Assembly (NCBI RefSeq): GCF_002332425.1
Contig: NZ_NRGS01000003.1
Coordinates: 28,964-92,963 of the forward strand
Length of the DNA: 64,000 bases
Source: Brachybacterium alimentarium
GTDB taxonomy: Bacteria; Actinomycetota; Actinomycetes; Actinomycetales; Dermabacteraceae
Direction: 5' to 3'
The stretch's first letter is position 1. Each line of letters begins with the position of its first letter. The notes beneath the pieces were generated by a model. That model worked only from the letters and a program-made list of their open reading frames with translations, was not told where the DNA came from and searched no databases. The position numbers and the translations under genes are program-made. Below are positions 34,978 to 44,377 of the stretch, one piece after another.

Positions 34978-35664
34978 ATGAGTGACACCCCTTCCTACCG
35001 GGTCGCGCAGGGCGCCGACGTCTCGGACGGCGCGTCCGTCGGTGCCGGCAGCTCGATCTGGCACCTCGCCCAGGTCCGTGAGGGCGCGGTGCTCGGCACC
35101 GACTGCGTCGTGGGCCGTGGCGCCTATATCGGCTCCGGCGTGCAGATGGGCAACGGCTGCAAGATCCAGAACTACGCGCTGGTTTACGAGCCCGCTGTGC
35201 TCGCCGACGGCGTCTTCGTCGGCCCCGCGGCCGTGTTCACCAACGACCACTTCCCCCGGGCCGTGAACCCCGATCTCTCCGCGAAGTCCGCCTCGGACTG
35301 GGAACCCGTCGGCGTGACCTGCGAGACGGGGGCCTCGATCGGAGCGCGCGCGGTCTGCGTCGCCCCGGTGACCATCGGAGCCTGGGCGATGGTCGCGGCC
35401 GGTGCCACCGTGGTCAAGGACGTCCCCCCGTACGCGCTGGTCGCCGGGGTTCCCGCCAAGCGGCTCGGCTGGGTGGGCCGCTCGGGCGAGAAGCTCGTGC
35501 CTGCCTCCGACGGGACCGACGCCTGGGTGTGCCCGACGACCGGCGAGTGGTACATCCCCGACGATTCCACGGGCGGGCTCCTGCTCGCCTCCTCCCCCCT
35601 GGCCGACGCACCGCGTCCGGCCCACCTCACTGACCCCGATGGACAGGACGGACCCTCCGCATGA
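34978..35664 (+). CDS. WbpD-like UDP-sugar 3-N-acetyltransferase
   Basis: Left-handed beta-helix acetyltransferase, 228 aa. Hexapeptide repeats run through residues about 12-150 (VGAGSSIWHLAQVREGAVLG and on), and the probable catalytic His is in TNDHFPRAVNP. The family acetylates the 3-amino group of UDP-GlcNAc(3NH2)A to give UDP-GlcNAc(3NAc)A. The last 60 residues are an extension beyond the fold. The ATG at 34978 was chosen from the -10 box and family N-terminus. It overlaps the aminotransferase gene by 4 bases. Confidence 0.88.
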   Translation: MSDTPSYRVAQGADVSDGASVGAGSSIWHLAQVREGAVLGTDCVVGRGAYIGSGVQMGNGCKIQNYALVYEPAVLADGVFVGPAAVFTNDHFPRAVNPDLSAKSASDWEPVGVTCETGASIGARAVCVAPVTIGAWAMVAAGATVVKDVPPYALVAGVPAKRLGWVGRSGEKLVPASDGTDAWVCPTTGEWYIPDDSTGGLLLASSPLADAPRPAHLTDPDGQDGPSA

Positions 35665-36770
35665 ACACCGAATTCTCGATGATCCCCCCGGCGAAGCCGA
35701 TCATCGGTCAGGAGGAGCGGGACGCGGTGGACCGTGTCCTGGCGTCCGGCATGGTGGCGCAGGGGCCGGAGGTCGAGGCGTTCGAGCAGGAGTTCTCGGG
35801 CGCGCTGGCCGGTGGCCGTGAGGTCGTGGCCGTGAACTCGGGGACCTCGGGTCAGCATCTGGGGATGCTGGCGCTGGGGCTGTCCAGCGGGGACGAGGTC
35901 ATCGTGCCGTCGTTCACGTTCGCGGCGACCGCGAACACGGTCGCCGTCAGCGGCGGGACGCCGGTGTTCGTGGACGTCGACCCCGAGACCTTCACCCTGG
36001 ATCCCGCGATGATCGACGCGGCGGTCACGGAGCGCACGGTGGGCATCCAGCCGGTGCACCTGTACGGGCATCCGGCCGCGATGGACGAGATCATGGCGAT
36101 CGCCGCGAAGCACGACCTGTGGGTGTTCGAGGATGCCGCGCAGGCGCACGGTGCGACCTGGCAGGGCAGCCAGGTGGGCACATTCGGGCAGGCCGGCATG
36201 TTCTCGCTGTACCCGACGAAGAACATGACCTCGGGCGAGGGCGGCATGGTCTCGTGCGGGACGGCGGAGACGGCGCGCCAGGTGCGGCTGCTGCGCAACC
36301 AGGGCATGGAGAAGCAGTACGCGAACGAGGTCGCCGGCTACAACAACCGCATGACCGACATCCACGCGGCGATCGGGCGGGTCCAGCTGGGCAAGCTCGC
36401 GGGCTGGACGGAGACCCGTCGGGAGAACGCGGCGTTCTTCGACGCGCATCTGCGCGGTGTGGTCACGCCGGTGGTCCGCGACGGGGCGCAGCACGTGTAC
36501 CACCAGTACACGATCCGGATCGAGGGGGCCTCCGCGCAGGAACGGGACGCGTTCGCGACCGCGCTGCGGGAGGAGCACCGGGTGGGATGCGGGGTGTACT
36601 ACCCCACGCCCGTGCACCGTCTGGAGACGTTCCGGACCGAGGTGGATCTGCCGGTGACCGAGCAGCTGGCCCGTGAGGTGCTGTCGCTGCCGGTGCATCC
36701 CAGCATCACCGACCAGGACCGCGAGCGGATCGTCGCGGCCGTGAACACCGTGGCGAAGGCGGGTGCGTGA
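35661..36770 (+). CDS. WbpE-like DegT/DnrJ/EryC1 aminotransferase
   Basis: PLP-dependent sugar aminotransferase, 369 aa, likely converting the 3-keto intermediate of UDP-GlcNAcA to the 3-amino sugar with glutamate. The PLP lysine is in MFSLYPTKNMTSGEGGM. Other landmarks are VAVNSGTSGQHLGMLAL, VFEDAAQAHGATWQG and NYRMT-like NNRMTDIHAAIGRVQL. It is coupled to its neighbours by 4-base overlaps on both sides, the WbpD-E-B set that usually travels together. Confidence 0.93.
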   Translation: MNTEFSMIPPAKPIIGQEERDAVDRVLASGMVAQGPEVEAFEQEFSGALAGGREVVAVNSGTSGQHLGMLALGLSSGDEVIVPSFTFAATANTVAVSGGTPVFVDVDPETFTLDPAMIDAAVTERTVGIQPVHLYGHPAAMDEIMAIAAKHDLWVFEDAAQAHGATWQGSQVGTFGQAGMFSLYPTKNMTSGEGGMVSCGTAETARQVRLLRNQGMEKQYANEVAGYNNRMTDIHAAIGRVQLGKLAGWTETRRENAAFFDAHLRGVVTPVVRDGAQHVYHQYTIRIEGASAQERDAFATALREEHRVGCGVYYPTPVHRLETFRTEVDLPVTEQLAREVLSLPVHPSITDQDRERIVAAVNTVAKAGA

Positions 36771-37786
36771 GCATGGCGAAGAATCTCAGGGCCGGTCTGA
36801 TCGGTCTGGGCATGATGGGTCGTCATCATGCCCGCAACCTGCGCTCCCTGGAGGGCGTGGACCTCGTCGCGGTCGCGGACGCCTATGGCGATCCCCATGG
36901 TGCGGCGCCCGAGCTGGACGTGCTGCCCGATGTGGAGGGGCTGATCGCCGCGGGCATCGACTACGCGGTCGTCGCGGTCCCGACCCAGTTCCACCGGGAC
37001 GTGGCGCTGCGGCTGGCCGAGGCGGGCGTGCACACGCTGGTGGAGAAGCCGCTGGCGTTCGACATCGGCGAGGCGGAGGAGATCGCGGCCGCGTTCGAGG
37101 ATGCCGGCCTGGTCGGCGCCGTCGGCTACATCGAGCGGTACAACCCGGCGCTGCAGGAGATGCGTCGGCGGATCGCCGACGGGCAGCTGGGGGAGATCTA
37201 CCAGATCGTCACCCGTCGTCAGGGCGGGTTCCCGGCCCGGATCGCGGATGTCGGCGTGGTCAAGGACCTCGCCACCCATGACCTCGATCTCACCGCGTGG
37301 GTGGCGCAGTCCCCGTACGCGTCGGTGGCGGCGACCTCGACGCGTCGCAGCGGCCGTGAGGACGAGGACATGGTCTCCGTCGCGGGTCGTCTCGAGGACG
37401 GCACGATCACCAACCACCTGGTGAACTGGCTGTCCCCCTTCAAGGAGCGCGTCACCGTGGTGACGGGCGAGAAGGGGGCGCTGTTCGGCGACACCCTGAA
37501 CGCCGACCTCACCTTCCACGCCAACGCCGATGCCGCCACCAACCTCTGGGAGTCCATGGCCTCCTTCCGCGGCGTGAGCGAGGGCGACTCGATCACGTAC
37601 TCCCTGCAGCGCCAGGAGCCGCTCGCGACGGAGCACCAGGCGTTCCGCGACGCGATCGGCGGCGACACCTCCAACATCGTCACCATGCGCGAGGGCCTGC
37701 ACACCGTCCGCACCGTCGAGGCGGTGCTGGAGAGCGCTCGGGAGGGCCAGGTCGTGCGTCTGGACACGGCCGCATCCGGTGAGTGA
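36767..37786 (+). CDS. WbpB-like UDP-GlcNAcA 3-dehydrogenase (Gfo/Idh/MocA)
   Basis: NAD-dependent sugar oxidoreductase, 339 aa. The Rossmann motif GLIGLGMMGRHHARNL is at the N-terminus, and the catalytic lysine is in VEKPLAFDIGEA. GAVGYIERYNPALQEMRRRI is typical of WbpB-like enzymes. It would oxidise C3 of UDP-GlcNAcA so that the WbpE-like enzyme can transaminate it. The start is GTG 36767 (overlapping the previous stop) or ATG 36773, two codons on; the choice hardly changes the protein. It overlaps the following glycosyltransferase gene by 8 bases. Confidence 0.92.
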   Translation: MSMAKNLRAGLIGLGMMGRHHARNLRSLEGVDLVAVADAYGDPHGAAPELDVLPDVEGLIAAGIDYAVVAVPTQFHRDVALRLAEAGVHTLVEKPLAFDIGEAEEIAAAFEDAGLVGAVGYIERYNPALQEMRRRIADGQLGEIYQIVTRRQGGFPARIADVGVVKDLATHDLDLTAWVAQSPYASVAATSTRRSGREDEDMVSVAGRLEDGTITNHLVNWLSPFKERVTVVTGEKGALFGDTLNADLTFHANADAATNLWESMASFRGVSEGDSITYSLQRQEPLATEHQAFRDAIGGDTSNIVTMREGLHTVRTVEAVLESAREGQVVRLDTAASGE

Positions 37787-39260
37787 TCTCGACAGCGTCC
37801 GTGAGCGCGTCCTTCGGCTCGCGTTCCGGACGGCACGCTCGCTGCCCGGTGCGGCCGGCGGGATGGGCGTCTACTTCTCCGCCCAGCAGCGGCTTGCGGA
37901 GGATCCCCGCTACGCCGGCTGGCGGCGAGACGTCGCGACCATGCTGCGACGCGCGGATCGGCGCTTCCTGCGCGGGCACGTGGCCTCGGCCCTGCGCTGG
38001 TACGACAAGGCGCTGCGGATCAGCTACGACCCGTCCCTCCACCAGACCGGCGGATCACCCCTGGCACAGGACCCGGATGCGTTCCTGCGTCCGTTGCGGC
38101 AGTCCGCTCTGGGCACCGTCCTCCTGGACGGCACCGTCCCGGAGGGGACCGCGCCCCCGCGCCCGGCACCTCGCCGCCGCGGTGAGGACGAGCCGCTGCG
38201 CCTCGTGGTCGTGGCGCAGGAGAACTGGACCTTCATGCGCCCTCTCCTGGCGGCGCTGCGCGCCACCGGACGCTACGAGGTGCAGGAGATCGAGGTCGAC
38301 GATCTCCCCGACGGCGGTTTCCCGGATCGCGAGCGGATCATCCGTGGCCGGTACGACCTGCTGACCACCGGGCGACGGATGCCCACCCCTCCCGCTCTCG
38401 TCGAGGCCTTCGAGTGGGCGGATGTCGTCCTCGTCGAATGGAGCCATCACGTCCTGACCTGGATGACCCTGCTCGACCGGGCACCGCGCCGGCTGATGGC
38501 GAGGATCCACCGCTTCGAGGCGTTCACGCCGTTCGTGCTGCTGCACGACCACCGGCGGATCGATCGGATGCTCTATGTCTCCCCGCCCGTGTGGGCGATG
38601 CTCACCACGATCGCTCCCGGCTACTCCGACGTCCCCTCGTCCCAGGTGGGGAACCTCCTGGCCCGTGGCGTCGAGCAGCTGCCGCGGGAGGCCCATGATC
38701 CGCATCTCCTGGTGCAGATCGGATGGATCCGCGAGGTCAAGGACGTGCTGTTCAGCCTTGACGTGCTGACCCGTCTGCGACAGCACGACGAGCGGTACCG
38801 CCTGCAGCTGGTCGGCCCCGCGCTGCAGGGGGACGAGGCGCGGGACACCCCGTACCAGCGTCGGGTGCGCGCCGCGCTGGGCCGTTTCCCGGACGGCGTC
38901 GTCGAGCAGCTCGGGGTGCGGGACGATGTGCCCTCGCTCCTGGCGCAGTCGGGTGCCATCCTGTCCTCGTCCCGGCACGAGGGCACCCACGAGTCCCTGA
39001 TGGAGGCGCTCGTGGTGGGATGCCCGGCCGTGATCCGGGACTGGCCGGACACCGTCGCCTACGGAGGCCCGGCTACGCTCTACTGTCCCGACTGGGTCGT
39101 GGCCGACGCCGACGCCGCGGCGCAGCGCATCCTCGAGCTGGCGGATCCGCAGCGCTACCGCGAGGAGTCCGCCGACGCCCGGGAGTTCGCCCTCGCGCAT
39201 CGTGACCCTGCCGTGGTCGTCGCGGGGTACGAGCACGTGCTGCAGGACCCCACCGCGTGA
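37779..39260 (+). CDS. Glycosyltransferase, GT4-like
   Basis: Putative cytoplasmic glycosyltransferase, 493 aa. The C-terminal half has the GT-B donor-domain pattern: QIGWIREVKDVLFSLDVLTRL, QLVGPAL, GVRDDVPSLLAQSGAILSSS, and RHEGTHESLMEALVVGCPAVI (the EGxxxxxxEA pattern typical of GT4). The N-terminal 140 residues are basic and unlike standard GT4 acceptor domains. It is preceded directly by the wbp genes, so the ManNAc3NAcA-type sugar is a likely donor, but this is inference. GTG start inside the wbpB-like gene end. Confidence 0.8.
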   Translation: MSDLDSVRERVLRLAFRTARSLPGAAGGMGVYFSAQQRLAEDPRYAGWRRDVATMLRRADRRFLRGHVASALRWYDKALRISYDPSLHQTGGSPLAQDPDAFLRPLRQSALGTVLLDGTVPEGTAPPRPAPRRRGEDEPLRLVVVAQENWTFMRPLLAALRATGRYEVQEIEVDDLPDGGFPDRERIIRGRYDLLTTGRRMPTPPALVEAFEWADVVLVEWSHHVLTWMTLLDRAPRRLMARIHRFEAFTPFVLLHDHRRIDRMLYVSPPVWAMLTTIAPGYSDVPSSQVGNLLARGVEQLPREAHDPHLLVQIGWIREVKDVLFSLDVLTRLRQHDERYRLQLVGPALQGDEARDTPYQRRVRAALGRFPDGVVEQLGVRDDVPSLLAQSGAILSSSRHEGTHESLMEALVVGCPAVIRDWPDTVAYGGPATLYCPDWVVADADAAAQRILELADPQRYREESADAREFALAHRDPAVVVAGYEHVLQDPTA

Positions 39261-39267
39261 TCTCCGC

Positions 39268-41274
39268 ATGAGCTCTGTGCTTCCCGTCCTGTGCGGCGCC
39301 GTCCTGCTCGGTGCGCCCGGATACCTCATGCTGTGCGCGCTCGACGTGCGCCTTCGCCTCCGCTGGGGGTGGGCTCCCGCGGTGACCGTGCTGCTGACCG
39401 TCGTGCTCGGGGCGCTCTTCCGGGTGCTCGGCATCCGGTGGACGCTGCTCAGTGCGGTCATCGGCATCGTGCTGCTGGTGGCCCTCGCCGCCGTCGTGCG
39501 TCTCGCGCTGCAGCGCCGGACGGCGCGCAGACTGACCACCAGCACCAGCACCAGCACCAGCACCAGCACCAGCACCAGCACCAGCACCAGCACCAGCACC
39601 GGCGTCGGCGTCCCGGCGCCGCAGGACTGGTCGCGAGGCACTGCGGCGGCGGTCACCGGGGCCTCGATCCTGAGCGGCGCGCTGGTGGCGGCATCCGCTG
39701 CCCGGCGCATGGGCGGGATCTCGACGCTGAACGGCAGCTTCGACTCCTTCTTCCACCTCTCCGCTGCTGCCTTCATCCGGGAGCGCGGGGACGCCTCCTT
39801 CACCACGGCGCTCTCTGACATCTACGGCGAGCCGACCTTCTATCCCGTCGTGTTCGACGACCTCGTCGCGATCCTGCCCTTCGACGTCATCACGGCCGCC
39901 AACGCGATGATGCTCGCCATGCTGGCCGCGATCCCTCCTGCGGTCGCGGCGATGGTCGCGGGCGTGTCGCGGCCCGCCCGCTCCGCACCGCTGCTGGTGG
40001 CTCTCAGCGCGGGCGCGGCCACGCTGTTCCTCAGCACCCCGGCGATGGCCCTGGTGATGGGGCTGTGGCCGATCGTCCTCGGTGTGGTCTGCCTGCCTCC
40101 CGCGATCGCCGCAGTGCTGATGCTGACGGATCGTCGTCACGGTGCGCCGGGCGTGGGCACGGCGGCCGGCCTCGTCCTCATCGTGATCGGCACCGCGCTG
40201 GCCCATCCGTCGGTCCTGTTCTCCGTGGCGGTCGTGGCCGGACTCCGCCTCCTGGCCGGCGGCATCGAGCGGATGCTCGGCGGTGGCCGTCTGCGCGGGC
40301 TGATCGAGGTCTGCGCTGCTCTCGCCGCTGCGGTCCTGTTCGTCGCCGGCTCCCACGTGCTGCTCAGCGGGATGGCGCTCACGAAGCCCAGCCTCGACGG
40401 GGTGGGGTCGGTCCTCGGGGAGATCCTGCTCGATTCTCCGCGGATCCCCGCGGTGCCCGCACTGCTGTGGCCGATGGCGGCCCTCTGGATCCTCGCGATG
40501 ATCGGTGCTGCTGCCGCGGTCCGGAGCCGGGAGGTGCTGGGAGCAACGGCTGCTCTCGGCCTGCTCGCCTCGCTGATACTCGGCGTCGCCACCCAGATCG
40601 ACCATCCGCTCGCGGTGGCACTGGTCAACCCCTGGTACGGCGCTCGCGAGCGCATCGCACCCCTGATGATGTGCATGCTGGTGCTGTTCATGGCCCGGGG
40701 CCTGCTCGCCCTCCTCGAGCCCGGCGGTCGACGCCGTCGGTCGCTGCCCGGGGCGCTGGCCGTCGGCGCCGTGGTGGTGACGGTGCTGATCGCGCTCGTG
40801 ACGCCCCAGCGGCTGCCGCTGATGGGATCGCTCGCGTACACCGCCTACGGAGTGCAGCTGACCCCGTACGTCACCTCCGAGGAGCGCAGCTTCATCGAGC
40901 GCACCGCGCAGGAGCTGCCCGAGGGGTCCGTCGTCCTCGCGGATCCTCTGGACGGGGCGACCCTGTACTGGTCCGTCGGCGGGGTGGAGACCGTCTTCCC
41001 GACCATGTCGAGGCCCCTGACCCGGGAGAAGACGCTGATCGCCCACTACGCGCATCGTGCGGGCACCGACGAGGCCTCCGTGGAGCTGTGCCGGGCGCTG
41101 GAGTCGGTGGGCCCCACGCACCTGTACCGCGACACGTCCGAGGCATCCGGCCAGCGGATCAATCCCGAGGATTCCGAGCGCTGGCGTGGGGTCCACGACA
41201 TTCCCGAGTCCCGACTGACCCTGGTCGACGCGAGCGGCCCGTACGCTCTGTACGAGCTGGACCCGGCGTGCTGA
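39268..41274 (+). CDS. DUF6541-type polytopic membrane protein with Ser-Thr repeat
   Basis: Large membrane protein, 668 aa, about 12-14 hydrophobic segments, with a C-terminal extracytoplasmic domain of about 150 residues. I read it as a GT-C-fold-like family member. The motif SFDSFFHLSAAAFIRERGDA lies in the first large outer loop, where GT-C enzymes place the catalytic Asp. Another landmark is NPWYGARERIAPLMM. A (Ser-Thr)x10 run sits at about residues 92-111, in the loop after the third helix. The second paralogue is at 50570-52510. Function unknown; transfer from a polyprenyl-phosphate sugar is the best guess. Confidence 0.75.
   Translation: MSSVLPVLCGAVLLGAPGYLMLCALDVRLRLRWGWAPAVTVLLTVVLGALFRVLGIRWTLLSAVIGIVLLVALAAVVRLALQRRTARRLTTSTSTSTSTSTSTSTSTSTSTGVGVPAPQDWSRGTAAAVTGASILSGALVAASAARRMGGISTLNGSFDSFFHLSAAAFIRERGDASFTTALSDIYGEPTFYPVVFDDLVAILPFDVITAANAMMLAMLAAIPPAVAAMVAGVSRPARSAPLLVALSAGAATLFLSTPAMALVMGLWPIVLGVVCLPPAIAAVLMLTDRRHGAPGVGTAAGLVLIVIGTALAHPSVLFSVAVVAGLRLLAGGIERMLGGGRLRGLIEVCAALAAAVLFVAGSHVLLSGMALTKPSLDGVGSVLGEILLDSPRIPAVPALLWPMAALWILAMIGAAAAVRSREVLGATAALGLLASLILGVATQIDHPLAVALVNPWYGARERIAPLMMCMLVLFMARGLLALLEPGGRRRRSLPGALAVGAVVVTVLIALVTPQRLPLMGSLAYTAYGVQLTPYVTSEERSFIERTAQELPEGSVVLADPLDGATLYWSVGGVETVFPTMSRPLTREKTLIAHYAHRAGTDEASVELCRALESVGPTHLYRDTSEASGQRINPEDSERWRGVHDIPESRLTLVDASGPYALYELDPAC
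39541..39600 (+). repeat. Tenfold agcacc hexanucleotide repeat
   Basis: Ten exact copies of agcacc inside the DUF6541-type gene, encoding a (Ser-Thr)x10 run. Gain or loss of units keeps the reading frame, so it would vary loop length rather than switch the gene off. Confidence 0.97.
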
Positions 41275-41338
41275 CGCCGCCGGGTCCGCCTTCGGGCCGC
41301 ACTTCCCGCACGGCCTCAACCCCTGAGGAGTTATCCAC

Positions 41339-43183
41339 GTGAAGCAGACGATCAGGATCGTCCGACGAACGCTCTCGGTCCTGCCCCGGGAATCCCGTCG
41401 ATTCCTGATGGCGTTCGCCGCCGTCATGAGTGTCCTCGCCCTCCTGGACGTGGTCGCGCTCGGCGCGATCGCGCTCGTGATCCCGGCGCTCATGAACCCG
41501 GGGACTGCGGTGACGATCCCGCTGGTCGGCTGGAGGTTGGAGACCTTCGAGGAGATGATGATCCTCGTCGCCGCCTTCGTCGGCCTGATCATCATCAAGA
41601 GCTTCCTGAACCTGCTGACCATCAGGATCGCCACCCAGCGCTTCGCCCAGCACGAGGTCGCGATCGGACAGACCCTGTTCCGCTCGTACATGTCGGCCTC
41701 CTGGGTGGACCGCACCTCGAAGTCGACCCAGGAGATCATCCGCATGGTCGACTCCGGCGTCGCCGCCGTCGTCGCCAACGTGCTGATGCCGTCGATGACC
41801 GTGGTCGCCGAGTTCGCGACCATCTCCGTGATCAGCGTCGGCCTGTTCATCCTGGACTGGAAGATCGCGCTGGCGACCTTCGCGTACCTCGGAGCCATCG
41901 CCCTGATCCTGTCGAGGGTGGTCACCCCGCTGGCGGTCACCAACGGCGCCTCCAACCGCGACAACTCCATCCGCGTGGTCAGCCTCCTGGGCGAAGTGCT
42001 CGCGGCGCTGAAGGAGCTCACGCTGAAGGGCAACGAGACCGAGGTCGCGGACATCGTCGCCGACCGACGCTCGGACGCGTCGCGGACCCGGGCCTTCGCC
42101 CAGTACTACAACCAGATGCCGCGCTTCGTCCTGGACGCCGGGATGGTCGGCGGATTCGTCGTGGTGGGCGGGGTCGGCTATCTCTCCGGGCTGCCCGACG
42201 ACGGCGCCACCGCCGCCATGACCTCCGTCGCGCTGTTCGCCGTGGCAGGCTTCCGCCTGGTGCCCTCGCTGACGCGGTTCCAGTCGACCCAGAACCGGAT
42301 CCTCACCAACGCCGCCTTCGCCGACTACATCATCGACGACATCGAGTTCGCCCGCGAGGCGGTCGAGCGCAAGGAGCGGCCCGACACCGGGAGCCTCGTC
42401 CACGGCCTGCACGACATCGTCCTGGAGGACGTCACCTTCACCTATCCGGGCAGGGAGGAGCCGGCGGTCGACGCCGTCTCCCTGCACATCCCGGCCGGTT
42501 CCTCCGTCGCCTTCGTCGGCTCGTCCGGCGCGGGCAAGTCCACCCTGGTGGATCTGCTGCTCGGCCTGCTCACGCCGAGCAGCGGACGCATCCTCATCGA
42601 CGACGTCGACATGACCACGGTGCTGCGCCAGTGGCGCTCCTCGGTCGGGTACGTGCCGCAGGAGGTCGCGCTCTTCGACGTGTCCGTCGGCGAGAACGTC
42701 GCCCTGACCTGGGATCCGGCAGAGGTCGACGAGGAGCGTGTGCGCACGGCGCTCTCCCGCGCGCAGATGCTCGAGGTGATCGAGGACCGCCCGCAGGGCA
42801 TCCACGGCCGGCTGGGCGAGCGCGGCATGACCCTCTCTGGGGGCCAGCGCCAGCGCATGGGCATCGCTCGCGGCATGTACGCGGAGCCGACGGTGCTCGT
42901 GCTCGACGAGGCCACCAGCGCCCTGGACACGAAGACGGAGGCCGCGGTCACCGAGGCGATCCGTGGCCTGGCCGATGAGGTCACCACGATCACGATCGCC
43001 CACCGCCTGGCCACCATCCAGTACTGCGACATCGTCTTCTACATGTCCGAGGGGCAGGTCATGGCCTCCGGCTCGTTCGACGAGGTCGTCGCGTCGGTGC
43101 CGGCCTTCGCCGAGCAGGCCGCCCTGGCAGGCCTGGCACGGGCCGGGGAGCGTCGTGAGCCCGTCACCGAGGAGGAGGCATGA
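41339..43183 (+). CDS. PglK-like ABC flippase
   Basis: Half-transporter with fused membrane and ATPase domains, 614 aa. Six hydrophobic segments lie within residues 20-310. The NBD has Walker A FVGSSGAGKSTLVDLLLGLL, Q-loop GYVPQEVALF, signature LSGGQRQRMGIARGM, Walker B VLVLDEATSALD and the H-loop IAHRL. Overall similarity is to PglK/Wzx-type ABC flippases of lipid-linked oligosaccharides. The GTG start has GAGGAG upstream. It overlaps the following glycosyltransferase by 4 bases and follows a putative GT-C gene, fitting glycan export. Confidence 0.9.
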   Translation: MKQTIRIVRRTLSVLPRESRRFLMAFAAVMSVLALLDVVALGAIALVIPALMNPGTAVTIPLVGWRLETFEEMMILVAAFVGLIIIKSFLNLLTIRIATQRFAQHEVAIGQTLFRSYMSASWVDRTSKSTQEIIRMVDSGVAAVVANVLMPSMTVVAEFATISVISVGLFILDWKIALATFAYLGAIALILSRVVTPLAVTNGASNRDNSIRVVSLLGEVLAALKELTLKGNETEVADIVADRRSDASRTRAFAQYYNQMPRFVLDAGMVGGFVVVGGVGYLSGLPDDGATAAMTSVALFAVAGFRLVPSLTRFQSTQNRILTNAAFADYIIDDIEFAREAVERKERPDTGSLVHGLHDIVLEDVTFTYPGREEPAVDAVSLHIPAGSSVAFVGSSGAGKSTLVDLLLGLLTPSSGRILIDDVDMTTVLRQWRSSVGYVPQEVALFDVSVGENVALTWDPAEVDEERVRTALSRAQMLEVIEDRPQGIHGRLGERGMTLSGGQRQRMGIARGMYAEPTVLVLDEATSALDTKTEAAVTEAIRGLADEVTTITIAHRLATIQYCDIVFYMSEGQVMASGSFDEVVASVPAFAEQAALAGLARAGERREPVTEEEA

Positions 43184-44307
43184 CCTCCCTGCTGATCCTG
43201 TCGTTCTCCACCCTGGAACGAGATCCCCGGGTGCAGCGCCAGATCGAGCTGTTCGCCGAGGACTACGAGGTCACCACGGTGGGCTTCGGCCCGCAGCCGC
43301 ATCCGGGTGTCACCCATCTCGAGCTGCCCGGGGACACCCGGGCGTGGCCCAGCAGCAAGAAGCATCTGCTCACCGGCCGCTACCGGCAGGCGTACTGGGC
43401 GATGAGCGCGGTGCGTGCGGCGCACGAGACGCTGGACGAGCTGGTGGGGGCGATGGACATCGTGCTGGCCAACGACGTGAACACGCTGCCGCTGGCCCTG
43501 TGGCTCGCACCGCGGCGCGGCGTCCACGCCGACCTGCACGAGTACGCGCCCCGCGAGAAGGAGCACGTGCGCAGCTGGCGCTGGTTCATCGCGCCGTACC
43601 AGCGGTGGATCTGCCGCACCTGCCTGCCGCAGGTCGACTCCGTGACCACGGTGTCCCCGGGGCTGGCCGCCGAGTACCACGACCAATTCGGCGTCGACGT
43701 CGAGGTGGTCACGAACGCAGCGGCCTACGAGCAGCGCAGTCCGCGCCCGACGGAGGGCACGATCCGGCTCCTGCACACGGGGGTCGCCCGGGCCAACCGC
43801 CGCCTGGACGCGATGATCGACGCCCTGCGCGGGGCGCCGGACGGCGTCACCCTCGACCTCATGTTGGTCCCCAGCGAACCCGGGTACATCGATGCGCTGC
43901 GGGAGCGGGCCGCGGACCTGCCCGCGGTGCGATTCCGCGAGCCGGTCCCGTACACGGAGCTGGTCGAGACGGTCGCCGAGTACGACGTCTCGATCGTGGT
44001 GTTCCCCGCCACCACCTTCAACCTCGAGCACAGCCTGCCCAACAAGCTCTTCGAGGCGGTGCAGGCGCGCACGGCGGTGCTGGTGGGGCCGTCACCGGAC
44101 ATGGCCGACCTGGTGCGTGAGCACGGCATCGGCGAGGTGCTCGAGGGCGCCGACGCCGATGCGCTGCGCTCGGCGCTGGCCACGATGACCCCGGAGGACG
44201 TGGACGGCTGGAAGCAGGCCTCCGACGCGGCCGCCCGGGAGCTCTCCGCGGAGCACCAGGTGAGCGGCTGGAGCCGGGCACTCGCCCGCCTCGCCGAGGC
44301 AGGGTGA
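43180..44307 (+). CDS. Glycosyltransferase, GT-B fold
   Basis: Putative glycosyltransferase, 375 aa. The N-terminus, LILSFSTLERDPRVQRQIEL, is of the type seen in GT4 enzymes of capsule clusters. ANDVNTLPLALWL and DLHEYAPREKEH match the acceptor domain, and SLPNKLFEAVQARTAVLVGP is the nucleotide-sugar region. It clearly resembles the minus-strand gene at 46587-47948 (shared NDxNTLxxAL and LPNKLFE), so the two are paralogues. It overlaps the flippase gene by 4 bases. Sugar specificity is unknown. Confidence 0.85.
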   Translation: MTSLLILSFSTLERDPRVQRQIELFAEDYEVTTVGFGPQPHPGVTHLELPGDTRAWPSSKKHLLTGRYRQAYWAMSAVRAAHETLDELVGAMDIVLANDVNTLPLALWLAPRRGVHADLHEYAPREKEHVRSWRWFIAPYQRWICRTCLPQVDSVTTVSPGLAAEYHDQFGVDVEVVTNAAAYEQRSPRPTEGTIRLLHTGVARANRRLDAMIDALRGAPDGVTLDLMLVPSEPGYIDALRERAADLPAVRFREPVPYTELVETVAEYDVSIVVFPATTFNLEHSLPNKLFEAVQARTAVLVGPSPDMADLVREHGIGEVLEGADADALRSALATMTPEDVDGWKQASDAAARELSAEHQVSGWSRALARLAEAG

Positions 44308-44354
44308 CCGCTCCTCCTCGCTGAGCGACCGCGTGCCGCGCGCACGCCCGCCGA

Positions 44355-44369
44355 CCGGCCGAGGGCCGG
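44355..44369. terminator. Small hairpin between convergent glycosyltransferase genes
   Basis: ccggcc-gag-ggccgg (44355-44369), a 6-bp stem, in the 70-base gap between convergent genes; modest strength. Confidence 0.35.
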
Positions 44370-44377
44370 CCCGGGGC

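Noticed and set aside
39541-39600. Possible phase-variable on/off switch
   Set aside because: The unit is 6 bases, so slippage keeps the reading frame; only length variation is possible.
39073-43003. Large minus-strand open frames opposite the DUF6541 and PglK-like genes
   Set aside because: Same shadow effect; the plus-strand genes have clear motifs, overlaps and start signals.
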